Shown piece after piece: positions 44,145 to 53,670 of a stretch of 64,000 bases of DNA. The first letter of the stretch is position 1, and each line of letters begins with the position of its first letter. A program made the position numbers and the translations under genes. The stretch covers positions 3,782,001-3,846,000 of the forward strand of contig OY970315.1 of assembly GCA_963716525.1 (NCBI GenBank). The letters run 5' to 3'. This DNA is from JBBREP01 sp963716525. GTDB taxonomy: Bacteria > Actinomycetota > Acidimicrobiia > IMCC26256 > PALSA-610. A model generated the notes under the pieces. The model had not been told where the DNA came from. It did not search any database and was given only the letters and a program-made list of their open reading frames with translations.

Positions 44145-45564
44145 ATGGGTCTGCGCACGGCTGACGAGTACCGCGAATCGCTGCGCGACGGGCGTGTGCT
44201 CTGGTACCAGGGCGCGCGCGTGCCGTGCGTGCTCGACGATCCCGACCTGCGCGTGGCCGTGGAGCACTCGGCGATCGACTTCGAGGCGAGCAACGACCCC
44301 GCGGACGAGCACCTCGCGGTCGCAGTCGATCCTGCCAGCGGCGAGCGCTACAGCGCGTACTACCGCATCCCGCGCTCCACCGACGACCTGCTCGCGCGGC
44401 ATGCGTCTCATCGAGCTGACCACCGCGCTCGGCGGCACGCTCCTGTCGATCAAGGACGTCGGCAGCGACGCGATGTTCGCGCTGCTCGGCCTCTTGCAAG
44501 GCGACGAGCTCGATCGGCTGCGCGCCTTCTACGACCGGGTCCGGCGCGAGGATCTCGCGGTCGCCGTCGCCCAGACCGACGTGAAGGGCGACCGCACGAA
44601 GGCGCCGCACGAGCAGTCCGACCCCGACCTGCACGTGCACGTCGTCGACCATTCCGACGAGGGCATCGTGGTCCGGGGCGCCAAGGTACACACGAGCCTC
44701 ACCCCGAACTGCAACGAGGTCCTCGTACTTCCCACCCGGGCGATGCGGGCCGAGGACGCCGATTATGCGATCGCCTTCGCGGTGGCGCCGGACACGCCCG
44801 GCCTGTCGATGTACGTGAGCCCCTTCTCGGCTGGCGAGCGCCATCCCTGGGAGTTCCCCGCGTCGTCGAAGCACAAGATGCTCGAGACGCTCACCGTGTT
44901 CGACGACGTGTTCGTGCCGTGGGAGCGCGTGTTCTCGTTCCGCCAGCCCGAGCTCGCCGGACCGATCGCGCTCGCGTTCGTCGAGTATCACCGCTTCACC
45001 GCGGTGTCGTACAAGCTGCCGTTGCTCGACGCCTTCGTCGGCTGCGCGGCCGAGATCGCCCGCATGAACGGGGTGATCGGTGCCGGTCACATCCGCGACA
45101 AGCTCACGCACCTCGTGATCTACAACGAGACCGTGCGCACGTTGATCGAGGCCGCGGCACGGCGCGGCCGCACCGGCCCCGACGGCTACTGCCGGCCCGA
45201 CAGCGCCACCACGAACATCGCCAAGTACACGTTCGCCACCGGCTTCCACGACGCCGTCCGCACGGTGCAGGACTGCGCGGGCGGCCTGCTCGCCACCGGT
45301 CCCGGCGGTGCCGACTGGGACAACCCCGAGATCCGCCCGGTCCTCGAGAAGTACTTCGCCGCGGCGGCGCCGGCACGCGAGCGGCTCGCGATGATGAACC
45401 TCATCTCCGACCTCACCGTCCGTGAGTTCGGCGGCTACCACGCGGTGCTCGCGGTGCACGCCGAGGGCAGCATCGAGGCCGAGAAGATGCAGATCTTCCG
45501 CGCCTACGACGGCTCACGAGCGATCGGGTTCGCCCGCCGGCTCGCGGGTCTCGACGGCACCTGA
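44145..45564 (+). CDS. 4-hydroxyphenylacetate 3-hydroxylase (HpaB) family protein, frameshifted
   Basis: The N-terminus MGLRTADEYRESLRDGRVLWYQG and the later TDVKGDRTKAPHEQ are typical of the HpaB/acyl-CoA-dehydrogenase-like flavoprotein family. So are KVHTSLTPNCNEVLVLPTRAM and FVEYHRFTAVSYKLPLLDAFVG. The break near 44402 lacks 2 nt in CTCGCGCGGC; correction gives 473 residues. The cysteine expected seven residues after the His of EYHRF in 4-hydroxybutyryl-CoA dehydratase is absent, so a flavin monooxygenase-type role is more likely. The substrate is unknown. TACTGT ends 9 nt before ATG 44145, suggesting a leaderless mRNA. It overlaps the convergent DUF2304 gene by 51 nt. Confidence 0.85.
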
Positions 45565-45972
45565 CCCCGACGTGCCGTTCCCGGTTGGCGCGGTGTTCGC
45601 CATCTGCTCGCCGCGCAGGATCGCGAGCTCCTCGGCAAGCAGGCGCGTGCGCTCCTCGAGGCGAGAGAGCTCGTAGGAGAAGTACACGCACACGAGCAGC
45701 AGGAACGCGATCGCGAGCAGGAACAGCGCGTTCGGCGGGTTGTAGATGTTGAGCGAGTGGGCCACGTGGTCGACCACGCTCGGAAACGACGCGATGGCCA
45801 GCAGCACGACACCGGTGAGGATCCACAGGAGCGTGTACTTGCCGCGCAGCTGGCGCCGCCGTAACAGGCGAAGCAGGAAGGCCGCGCCGAGGAGGCACAC
45901 GATGAGCACCATCACGTGCGCGCGCGTCGACAACCCGAGCGACGGCACCTTCTCCACCGCGATGCCCATCAT
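45514..45972 (-). CDS. DUF2304 membrane protein
   Basis: This 152-residue protein has three predicted transmembrane helices, with LRGKYTLLWILTGVVLLAIASFP in the middle one and NIYNPPNALFLLAIAFLLLVCVYFS near the third, a pattern typical of DUF2304. A short coiled segment (ELSRLEERTRLLAEELAILRG) ends in a polar tail. DUF2304 genes are commonly paired with a GT2 glycosyltransferase, as here, and may form a membrane platform for it. ATG 45972 overlaps the GT2 stop (ATGA). Confidence 0.88.
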   Translation of the reverse strand: MMGIAVEKVPSLGLSTRAHVMVLIVCLLGAAFLLRLLRRRQLRGKYTLLWILTGVVLLAIASFPSVVDHVAHSLNIYNPPNALFLLAIAFLLLVCVYFSYELSRLEERTRLLAEELAILRGEQMANTAPTGNGTSGSGAVETREPAGEPDRS

Positions 45973-46706
45973 CCCGGAGGCACCCCCGCGGGGCGCTTGA
46001 ATGTCCACTGCGAGAGCATCGTGACGATGAGGCGCATGTAGTGGAAGACCAGGCGGAAATGGCGGGTGGACGGCGTGCCGGCCTGGCGCTCGCGGATCAC
46101 GGTGGGCACCTCCACCGCACGCAGGCCGGCGTTGCACACGTGCAGCAACGACTCGGTGGAGTCCATGAACTCCACCGGGTAGGTCGCCGCGAAGAGCTCG
46201 AGCACCGGCCGCTCGAAGGCACGGAATCCCGAAGACGTGTCGGAGAAGTGGCTGTGCGTCATCGCGTTCATCATGAGGCGCAGGACGGTCATCGCACTGC
46301 GCCGCATCGGCCCGACGCGGTACTCGACGGTGCCTCCGTTGCCGAACCGCGTGCCGACCACCATGTCGGCGCCCGCGTCGAGCGCCGCGAACAGCGTGGA
46401 GATCTCACGGGGATCGTGCTGGCCGTCGGCGTCGAACTGCACCGCCCGGTGGTAGCCGTGGCGAACGGCGTAACGGAAGCCGGTCTGCAGCGCGCCGCCG
46501 ATGCCGAGGTTGAACGGGAGCTCGGCGACCACCGCGCCGGCCGAGCGGGCAATCTCCGCGGTGCGGTCGGTCGACCCGTCGGACACCACGAGCACGTCGA
46601 GATCGGGCCGCACCTCGTGCAACTCGGCCAGCGTGCCCGGCAACGCCGCCTCCTCGTTCCACGCGGGGATGATGGCGATGGCGCGACGCGGGCCGGTCGT
46701 GCTCAC
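45969..46706 (-). CDS. GT2-family glycosyltransferase
   Basis: This 245-residue inverting glycosyltransferase begins AIIPAWNEEAALPGTLAEL. It has VVSDGSTDRTAEIARSAGA as the nucleotide site and QFDADGQHDPREI as the metal-binding DxD. DTSSGFRAFERPVLELFAATYPVEFMDS resembles polyprenyl-phosphate glycosyltransferases. It probably charges polyprenyl phosphate with a sugar, using DUF2304 as partner. GTG 46706 is chosen because TACCCT ends 8 nt upstream (leaderless). It is divergent from the acyltransferase-glycosyltransferase fusion. Confidence 0.92.
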   Translation of the reverse strand: MSTTGPRRAIAIIPAWNEEAALPGTLAELHEVRPDLDVLVVSDGSTDRTAEIARSAGAVVAELPFNLGIGGALQTGFRYAVRHGYHRAVQFDADGQHDPREISTLFAALDAGADMVVGTRFGNGGTVEYRVGPMRRSAMTVLRLMMNAMTHSHFSDTSSGFRAFERPVLELFAATYPVEFMDSTESLLHVCNAGLRAVEVPTVIRERQAGTPSTRHFRLVFHYMRLIVTMLSQWTFKRPAGVPPG

Positions 46707-46748
46707 GGTGCGCAAGGGTACTGCGGGGACCGCCTGTAGATTGCCCCC
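46707..46748. promoter_or_regulatory. Divergent leaderless promoters
   Basis: Minus strand: TACCCT (46715-46720) ends 8 nt before GTG 46706. Plus strand: TAGATT (46737-46742) ends 6 nt before GTG 46749. The two genes therefore share a 42-bp promoter region. Confidence 0.5.
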
Positions 46749-49433
46749 GTGACCGACGCCACGGACGGCCGCGGGGATGCGCGCGGCGGCGACGGCGCCG
46801 GCCGCAGCACGCTCTCGGACGAGCCACCCGAGCGCTCCAACGACGGCGCCCGGCCGTTGCGCCAGCGCTTCGACTCGCTCGACGGCCTGCGCGCCCTCGC
46901 CGCGCTCGCCGTGCTCGTGACGCACGTGGGCGACGCCACGGCGCTCTCGCACCGGGTGCTGCACCTCGGCGGGTTCACGTTCCCGCTGAACGGAGCGGTG
47001 TACGAGCTGAATCTCGGTGTCGAGGTGTTCTTCGTCATCTCCGCGTTCCTCGTGTACCGGCCGTTCCTCGCCGCGCATGTCGACGGCGGCCGCCACCCCG
47101 AGCCGCTGCGCTTCCTGTGGCGGCGGGCGTGGCGCATCTACCCGGCCTACTGGGTGGCGCTCGCGGTCATCGTCGCGCTCACCTCGAAGTCGCTGTCGTT
47201 CCCGGGCGGCGCGAACAACGGCGACCTCCGCGTGGCGCACGTTCTCCTCGTGTGGGGCTACGACCTGCGCTGGATCGGCGGCAACTTCGGCCTGCGCCAG
47301 GCCTGGACGCTCGTGGTCGAGGTGAGCTTCTACTGCTTCGTGCCCGTGTGGGCCTGGGTCGTGCGCGGGGCGGGACGGCGCTTCGGCGCCCTGCGCGCCG
47401 AGATCGTCGGGGCACTGCTCCTGCTCCCGGTGTCGCCATGGATGGTGTGGAACATGCACCCCGCCCACACGCCCACACCGCTGCGGGTGCTGCCGCCGTT
47501 CCTCACGGCGTTCGCCGTCGGCATGCTCTTCGCCGCGCTCGACGTGTGGCACGAGCGACGACCGGCATCACACGCGGCGTACGACAAGCTCGCCGACCAC
47601 GCGTCATGGGCGTGGGCCGGGGCGCTCGTCGTCTTCGTGGTGTTCGTGAAGCTGGTGGGGATCAACGGCCTCACGGCCACCACCGCCACCGCGCGCCAGC
47701 AGTCCGCCGAGCGGACCATGCACGCGCTGGTCGCGGGCCTCGTGGCCTTCCCTGCGATGGTCGGAGTGCAGCGCCGCGACGGGGTCCGCCGCATCCTGCG
47801 GTGGCGGCCGCTCGTGCTGCTCGGCATCGTCAGCTACGGCTTCTACCTCTGGCACTACCTGTTCATCGACACGCTGCGGAACAAGCTCGATGCATGGGCG
47901 CGCACGGGCCGGCACACGCGCACGGTCAACCTCTTCGCGCACCACATCTGGTTCGAGGTCGGCGCGTTCTTCGTGATCGCGCTCGTGGGGGCCACCATCC
48001 TCGGTGCGCTGAGCTGGTACGTCATCGAGCGGCCGGCCATCGAGTTCGCAGCCGGTCGGTCCCGCTGGTGGCCAGCGCTGCGCGATCGGGTGCGTGCCCG
48101 CGTGCATCGCCCGCGCTTCTACACCGGGCTCACGGCCATCTCACTCGCCGCGCTCGCCGGGCGCATCGGCTACGTGCTGAACGAGCGCGGCCGCCTCACG
48201 CTCGCCGGCGACGCCTTCTACTACCACACCCAGGCGAACGACCTCGCCCACGGCCGCTGGTTCATCGACCCGAGCCAGTTCGCGTTCTACGGGCGGGTCA
48301 CGCCGTCGGCCGGTCACCCGCCCACGTACCTCCTGTACCTCGCGGGCGTGTCGAAGGTGATCGGCACGTCCGAGCTCACGCACCGCGTCGCGTCGACGTT
48401 GCTCGGCGCAGCCGCGGTGTTCTTCGTGGGCGTGCTGGCCCGCATGCTGTTCGACGACGATCGGGCCGGATGGATCGCGGCGGCGCTCGCCGCGGTGTAC
48501 GCCCACATGTGGATCAACGACGAGATGCTCATGTCGGAAAGCATGTACCAGCTCTGGACCGTCGTCGCGGTGATCACGGTGTACCGCTTCTGGCGCGATC
48601 CTCGCCGGTCGACCGCGGCTTGGATGGGCGCGGCCATCGGCATGGCGGCGTTGAGCCGCGCCGAGGCCACCACGCTCTTCCCGCTGATCGTCATACCGTT
48701 CGTGATCGTGCTGCGCCGGATCGCGCTCCGCCAGCGCATCGCGGCTCGCCGCGATCACGTGCGTGATCGGTGCGCTGGTGATGGCGCCCTGGGTGCTTTA
48801 CAACATGGGCCGGTTCGTGCACCCCGTGGTGATGTCGAACGGCATCGGCAGCACGCTGATGGTCGCGAACTGCGACTCCACGTACAAGCAGCCGTATCTC
48901 GGCTACTGGAACGTGCAGTGCGCGTCGAGCTTTCCCGTGTTGCAGCACGGCGACGAATCCGAGAAGGAGGTCGCCTGGCGCAAGCAGGGCCTCGACTACA
49001 TCGACAGCCATCTCGACCGGCAGCCCGAGATGGTCGTGTTGCGCGTGGCGCGGATGTGGGACGTCGGCTTCATCGGCCAGAACATCTTCCCCTTCAACGG
49101 GCTCCTCGAGGGCCGCGGCGTGTGGCAGTCGCTCATCGCGACGTTGCAATATCTGCTCTTGATGCCGCTCGCGATTCATGGGCTCGTGCTCCTGCACCGG
49201 CGGCGGATCACGATCGTCCCGTTCCTCGCGATCGCGGCCACGATCACGGTTACCGCGGCGGCCACGTTCGGCATCACGCGCTGACCGCGCGCCCATCGAC
49301 GCGCTCGCTGCCCGTGCTCGCGGCCGGTGCGATCATCTACCGGCTCGACCGCTCGCGTCCCCGCTCGCGTGCGGCCGGCGCGCCGCTCGTGGTGCCGTCG
49401 GCCGAGCCGGAGACCGCGGTCACGCCCGCATGA
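46749..49433 (+). CDS. Acyltransferase-3 fused to a GT-C glycosyltransferase, frameshifted
   Basis: Residues about 36-430 form an OafA-type acyltransferase-3 domain: RFDSLDGLRALAALAVLVTHV (catalytic His region), WRRAWRIYPAYW, QAWTLVVEVSFYCFVPVW and GIVSYGFYLWHYLF. Residues about 440-895 are a second polytopic module with LTLAGDAFYYHTQANDLAHG (acidic first-loop residue of GT-C enzymes) and SAGHPPTYLLYLAG. The C-terminal part runs through breaks near 48742, 49277 and 49300 and ends LPVLAAGAIIYRLDRS. The corrected length is 895. A paralog with the same fusion is encoded at 58479. It probably both glycosylates and acylates the surface polymer; the coupling is inference. Confidence 0.85.
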   Translation: MTDATDGRGDARGGDGAGRSTLSDEPPERSNDGARPLRQRFDSLDGLRALAALAVLVTHVGDATALSHRVLHLGGFTFPLNGAVYELNLGVEVFFVISAFLVYRPFLAAHVDGGRHPEPLRFLWRRAWRIYPAYWVALAVIVALTSKSLSFPGGANNGDLRVAHVLLVWGYDLRWIGGNFGLRQAWTLVVEVSFYCFVPVWAWVVRGAGRRFGALRAEIVGALLLLPVSPWMVWNMHPAHTPTPLRVLPPFLTAFAVGMLFAALDVWHERRPASHAAYDKLADHASWAWAGALVVFVVFVKLVGINGLTATTATARQQSAERTMHALVAGLVAFPAMVGVQRRDGVRRILRWRPLVLLGIVSYGFYLWHYLFIDTLRNKLDAWARTGRHTRTVNLFAHHIWFEVGAFFVIALVGATILGALSWYVIERPAIEFAAGRSRWWPALRDRVRARVHRPRFYTGLTAISLAALAGRIGYVLNERGRLTLAGDAFYYHTQANDLAHGRWFIDPSQFAFYGRVTPSAGHPPTYLLYLAGVSKVIGTSELTHRVASTLLGAAAVFFVGVLARMLFDDDRAGWIAAALAAVYAHMWINDEMLMSESMYQLWTVVAVITVYRFWRDPRRSTAAWMGAAIGMAALSRAEATTLFPLIVIPFVIVLRRIALRQRIAARRDHVRDRCAGDGALGALQHGPVRAPRGDVERHRQHADGRELRLHVQAAVSRLLERAVRVELSRVAARRRIREGGRLAQAGPRLHRQPSRPAARDGRVARGADVGRRLHRPEHLPLQRAPRGPRRVAVAHRDVAISALDAARDSWARAPAPAADHDRPVPRDRGHDHGYRGGHVRHHALTARPSTRSLPVLAAGAIIYRLDRSRPRSRAAGAPLVVPSAEPETAVTPA

Positions 49434-50966
49434 GCCGCACCGCGGCAACCGAGGAACCGCCCGTGGCGGAGCACCCCGCCGCGCCCGTGCCGGCCAGATC
49501 CGGCTGGTCGCCGCTGTGGCTCTTCGTGGCCGTAACGCTCGTGGTCGGCACGGTGTTCGTAGTCCTGACCCCTCCGTTCATCGGCTACGACGAGCCGAAC
49601 CATTACGTGCGCGCCTGGCAGCTCTCGAACGGGGAGGTGCACAGCGTCCACCACACCGACCCCAACGGCCAGCCCGATCTCGGCGCCTACCTCCCCGCCA
49701 CGCTCCTCAGCTCGATGCGCGACGCGCTCCTCGACGGCTACTACGCCGGGTCACGGCCGCACTGCCACAGTTCGTCGGCCACGTGCGCCTTCCGCCACAT
49801 CGGCGATCCCGCACCGCACGGCCCGCCACAGTTCGTGGGCTTCGCCGCGTCGGCCGTGTACGCGCCGGTGCCCTATATCCCGTCGGTCACTGCGATCCGC
49901 GTGGCGTGCACCTTCGGCCTCTCCACACTTGTGACGCTGTGGCTGGCCCGCTTCGCCGGCCTGCTCGCGGTACATACTGATCGTGGGATTCGCGATCGTG
50001 CGCATGCCGCGATGGCGCGGTGTACTCGCCGTGGTCGCGGCCATGCCCGTGTGTGTGTTCCAGGCCGCGATGGTGTCGGCCGACGGCGTCACCATCGCGC
50101 TCGCGTTCCTTGCGATCGCCCTTGCGATGCAGCTCGCCCAGGCCGAGCCCGGCGTCTCGCCCCGGCGGGCGATCGTCGAGGTCGGCCTGCTCGCGGTCGC
50201 GCTCGGATTGGCGAAGCCGCCCTACATCGTGTTCCTCCTGCTCTTCGTACCGGCCGTCGTGCGGCACCGGCACGAGATCATGGGACGCTTGCTGCCCGCG
50301 GCGATGATCCCCGGCGTCGCGCTGTTCGCCTGGTGGAGCCACTACGCGCAGTCGGTGTGGCTACCGCCCATCAACCCGTTCAACCCCGGCAACCTCCCGA
50401 TCGGGCTGCGCCCGGGCGACGCCGATCAATCGAGGCAGCTGGCCTTCGTCGAGCACCACCCGTTGCACTTCCTCGCCGCAACGTCGACGACGCTCGCACG
50501 CACGTGGCGCGTCCTGTTGCAGAACGTGGTCGCCCAGGTCGCGGGATGGAGACCTCCCGGGCCCCTGGGCGTCGTGCCCGCCGTCCTCACCTGGGCGGCG
50601 CTGCTCCTGGCCGTCGCGCTCGCCGCGTCGTCGGGTGCGGGTCGCGACGAACCGCGGTCAGCGTGGGTCGTCGAGATCGTGACCGACACGGTGGTGGCCG
50701 GGGGCACCTTCGTCGCACTGTTCCTGTTCGCGTACACCGGATGGAACACGGTCGGCGCCGACCGCGTCGACGCGTTCCAGGGCCGTTACCTCGTGCCGGT
50801 GCTCGCGCTGGTGTCGATGGCGATCGCGCCGCAGGTGGGGCGGAGCCTCACGAGTCGCGTGCGGATGTCGGGGCGCGGCACCGTGCTGTGGTCGGCGGCG
50901 CCCTGGCTCCTCATCGTCGTGGCCCAAGCCTTCATGGCGATCGGCCTCATCGGCCACTGCTACTAG
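49430..50966 (+). CDS. DUF2142 polytopic membrane protein (putative GT-C glycosyltransferase), frameshifted
   Basis: The first loop contains TPPFIGYDEPNHYVRAWQLSNGEVH, the DUF2142 hallmark with the acidic DEP-H motif typical of GT-C enzymes. About ten further hydrophobic segments follow, and the last loop has GRYLVPVLAL. The break near 49972 lacks a CG (CTCGCGGTAC for CTCGCGCGGTAC); correction gives 512 residues. The start overlaps the previous stop (ATGA), so it is translated with the fusion gene. It probably transfers a sugar from a polyprenyl-phosphate donor. Confidence 0.85.
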
Positions 50967-52407
50967 AACCCCCCGCGTCACCAACGGCCAGATCCTCATG
51001 CGTCGTTTGGGTACCAAATAGCGGTCCCAAACGACGCATGAGGGGTTGGGTGGGGGCGGCGCGAGGAGCTGTGACCAGGAGCTGGTCGAGGAGTGCAAAG
51101 GTGAGCATCCACAGGCCGGCGCGCCATTGCGCATCGGCCGTGATCGTGTGCCGCCCGACCTCGAGGGCGTCGCCGAAGTACGCGAGCACCGCGTGCGCGA
51201 TTCCCGTCGCCACGACGGCCATCAGCGCGCCGACGACGAGCCCGCCCGAGCGCCGGCGCGCCGCGAGCCACAGCGCCGCGGCCGCCGCGAGCGCGGTCCA
51301 CAGCACGATCACGTCGGCCGAACGCCAGAACGCTGCCGCGCCGAGCACACCGAACACGCGCGCTGGGCGCGCCCGCCCGCCCGACACGAGGATCGCGCCC
51401 GTCACCGTCGGCTCCAGGATGTCGTGGCGCCCGTTCCAGGGTTGGCGCACGACCTCGGCCGGATGCTGCAACAGGTATGCCTCGTACGTGGACAACCCGT
51501 CGGTGCGCAGCCACTTGCGGAACGCCGCGAAGTCGGGGCCGGTCTCGAGCGCCTGGTAGCTCCCGAAGTAGTTGCGCGAGGCAGCGAGCAGGTTCGCGTC
51601 GACCGGCATACCCCGTGCGACGAAGAAGTGGCGCGGGCCCGAGCGCGGCAGCACGCGGACGACGACGACGTCCTGCAGCGGGTAGTACCAGCGCGGCGGT
51701 GAGGCGCCCGATGCCATGCGGTTCGAGACCACCGAGGCGAGCACGCACACCAATGCGACCGTCACCGCCGCCGCGCGAGCGGGTGGCCTCCGGATCGCGA
51801 TCACGGCGGCAACACCGGCGACGGTGGCCGCGATCACGAGATTGGTGTCGCGAGCGAAGGCGTCGAGCACGACGAATCCGGTGAACAACGCAACGGACAC
51901 ACCCGTTCGTGCCCGCAACAGAAACAGCAGCGCGGCCACCGTGGCCATCACGAGGGCGATCGACAGCGCCTCGGTGCCGATCGTGACGGTCCAGAGCATC
52001 AGCTCGGGCGTGAGGCTCAGTGCGAGCAGCACCAGCGGGCCGGCGATCCGCAGCACGCGGTGCCGCAGCACGCGCCCCAGCTCGTCGGCGGCCCACAGCC
52101 ACGACACCGCGTAGATCAGCGCCTGCGCCGCGCAGATCGCGGTGATGCGCCGGGCGCACGCCTGCACGAGGAGCATGTACGCGGCCGGGCCCGCGCTCGG
52201 GGCCCAGAACGCGTGGCGGGCGGCGGCGAGGATCCGCGCCGAATCGACGCCGTACACCGCACCGGCGGTGTGTCCGGAGGTGAACGGCAGGCCGAGCACC
52301 GCGACCACGTAGCCGAACAGCAGCACGGCGTACACGACGGCGACCGCGAGCCGCACGCGCGCCGGCACCGGCACCGGCGCCGGTGCACTCACCACCGGGT
52401 CGATCAT
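50947..52407 (-). CDS. Polytopic membrane protein of the glycan locus, unknown function
   Basis: This 486-residue protein has about ten hydrophobic segments and a first loop with GVDSARILAAARHAFWAPSAGPAAYMLL, reminiscent of GT-C enzymes, but I do not recognise the family. A large outer loop contains RWYYPLQDVVVVRVLPRSGPRHFFVARGMP. The C-terminal 35 residues are encoded by the palindromic repeat and run into the end of the convergent DUF2142 gene. The native stop may therefore have been replaced when the repeat arrived. The start (ATG 52407) overlaps the acyltransferase stop (ATGA). Confidence 0.78.
   Translation of the reverse strand: MIDPVVSAPAPVPVPARVRLAVAVVYAVLLFGYVVAVLGLPFTSGHTAGAVYGVDSARILAAARHAFWAPSAGPAAYMLLVQACARRITAICAAQALIYAVSWLWAADELGRVLRHRVLRIAGPLVLLALSLTPELMLWTVTIGTEALSIALVMATVAALLFLLRARTGVSVALFTGFVVLDAFARDTNLVIAATVAGVAAVIAIRRPPARAAAVTVALVCVLASVVSNRMASGASPPRWYYPLQDVVVVRVLPRSGPRHFFVARGMPVDANLLAASRNYFGSYQALETGPDFAAFRKWLRTDGLSTYEAYLLQHPAEVVRQPWNGRHDILEPTVTGAILVSGGRARPARVFGVLGAAAFWRSADVIVLWTALAAAAALWLAARRRSGGLVVGALMAVVATGIAHAVLAYFGDALEVGRHTITADAQWRAGLWMLTFALLDQLLVTAPRAAPTQPLMRRLGPLFGTQTTHEDLAVGDAGGSSSSGR
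50994..51043. repeat. Dispersed palindrome, copy 4
   Basis: An 18-bp perfect stem (50994-51011 with 51026-51043), loop TACCAAATAGCGGT. The core is identical to copy 2; the outer CCT/AGG bases are locus-specific. It lies in the 3' overlap zone of convergent genes. Confidence 0.92.
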
Positions 52408-53670
52408 CCTTCGGGCCGGTGGCGGGACGCGCCGAACGTCGACGACCCCCTCCGGGACGCCCAGCGCACCACCGGCCGTTCGAGCGCGAACCAGCTGATC
52501 GACGCCGCAAGCACGGCCATCGGGATCGCGTAGCTCAGCAGCAGCGGCATGCTCGCGTGGAACTCGGGCTTCAGCTGCGACTTCGTCGCCTGCTCGATGA
52601 ACGACTGGTGCCACAGGTAGATGCCGTATGACACGACGCCGCAGTACACGAGCGGTCGCCAGTCGACGACACGGGTGACGACGGTGGCGCGCGTTCCCGG
52701 AACGCGACCGGCAGGAGCAACAGCAGCGCGACGACGCCCTGCACGATGTGCCGGTACATCGACTGACCGGAGGTCGGGCCGGGCGACAGCCCCACGTTCC
52801 ACGCGCGGAACCCACGTAGAACAGCGCGATCGCCGCGGCCCAGAACACGGCCGGCCACTGCTCGACGAGCCGCACGACGCGCGCCGGCCACACACCGACC
52901 TGGATCGCGACCGACACGACGGCGACGGCCATACCCAACGCGAAGAGATCGAGGTTCGCGGGCAACCAGTACTGGCCGATCGCGCGCACGCGCCCGCTCC
53001 CGTAGAAGCACCAGACACGAAACGCCGTCGACGCGAGATACATCAGCGCCAGAACGAGGAGGTGCAACCGCACCCGCGACGCCACGGCACACGCCCGGCC
53101 CGCGCTCCGCAGCAGCGCCGCGAACGCCGGCAGGAACACGTAGAAGGTGATCTCGACCGCGAGCGTCCACGCTTGCGAGAGCGCGCTCGACGCCTCGTGG
53201 AGGTTCCGGTAGATGTGTACGAGGAGGTAGTAGCGCGCGTACGTGAACGCGCCACCGTGAATCGAGAACGAGCCGAAGCCGAGCACACGGCCGTGCGTGA
53301 GGTGACCGACCACGATGATCGCCGTCAGCGCGAGCCAGTATGCGGGAAAGATGCGCGCCGCGCGGCGCAGCAGGTAGCCGCCGACGGGCGGCTCGGCCCG
53401 GTCGAGCAGGTCGCGCTCGACGAACGGGCGGTACAGCAGGTAGCCGCTGATGAGGAAGAACACGGCCACGCCCACGTCGAGCTGCGTGAACTGGTGGTTC
53501 AGGCGGCCGACCACCATCTGGGCCGAGAACAACGAGGAGTGGTGCACCACGACGGCGATCGCGGCGATGGCGCGCAGGCCGTCGAAGCCCTCGAAGCGCG
53601 CCGCTTTCGCCCGTACCGGTGTGATACCGGCCGGCTCGGACGGAGCGGGTGTCGCAACCGCGGCCGTCAC
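52404..53670 (-). CDS. Acyltransferase-3 (OafA/YrhL-like), two frameshifts
   Basis: This membrane O-acyltransferase has the usual elements: RFEGFDGLRAIAAIAVVVHHSSLF (catalytic His), LISGYLLYRPFV, RRAARIFPAYWLAL, SQAWTLAVEITFYVFLPAF and, after the breaks, CGVVSYGIYLWHQSF. The frame is disturbed near 52813 (one G missing) and 52696 (an extra 2 nt in GCGCGC). The corrected length is 421 residues. GTG 53670 overlaps the previous gene's stop. It would move an acyl group from a cytoplasmic donor to a sugar on the outer face. Confidence 0.87.

Noticed and set aside
44145..45564. Naming the HpaB-like protein as 4-hydroxybutyryl-CoA dehydratase
   Set aside because: The cysteine ligand expected after the conserved His is missing, and there is no supporting pathway gene nearby.
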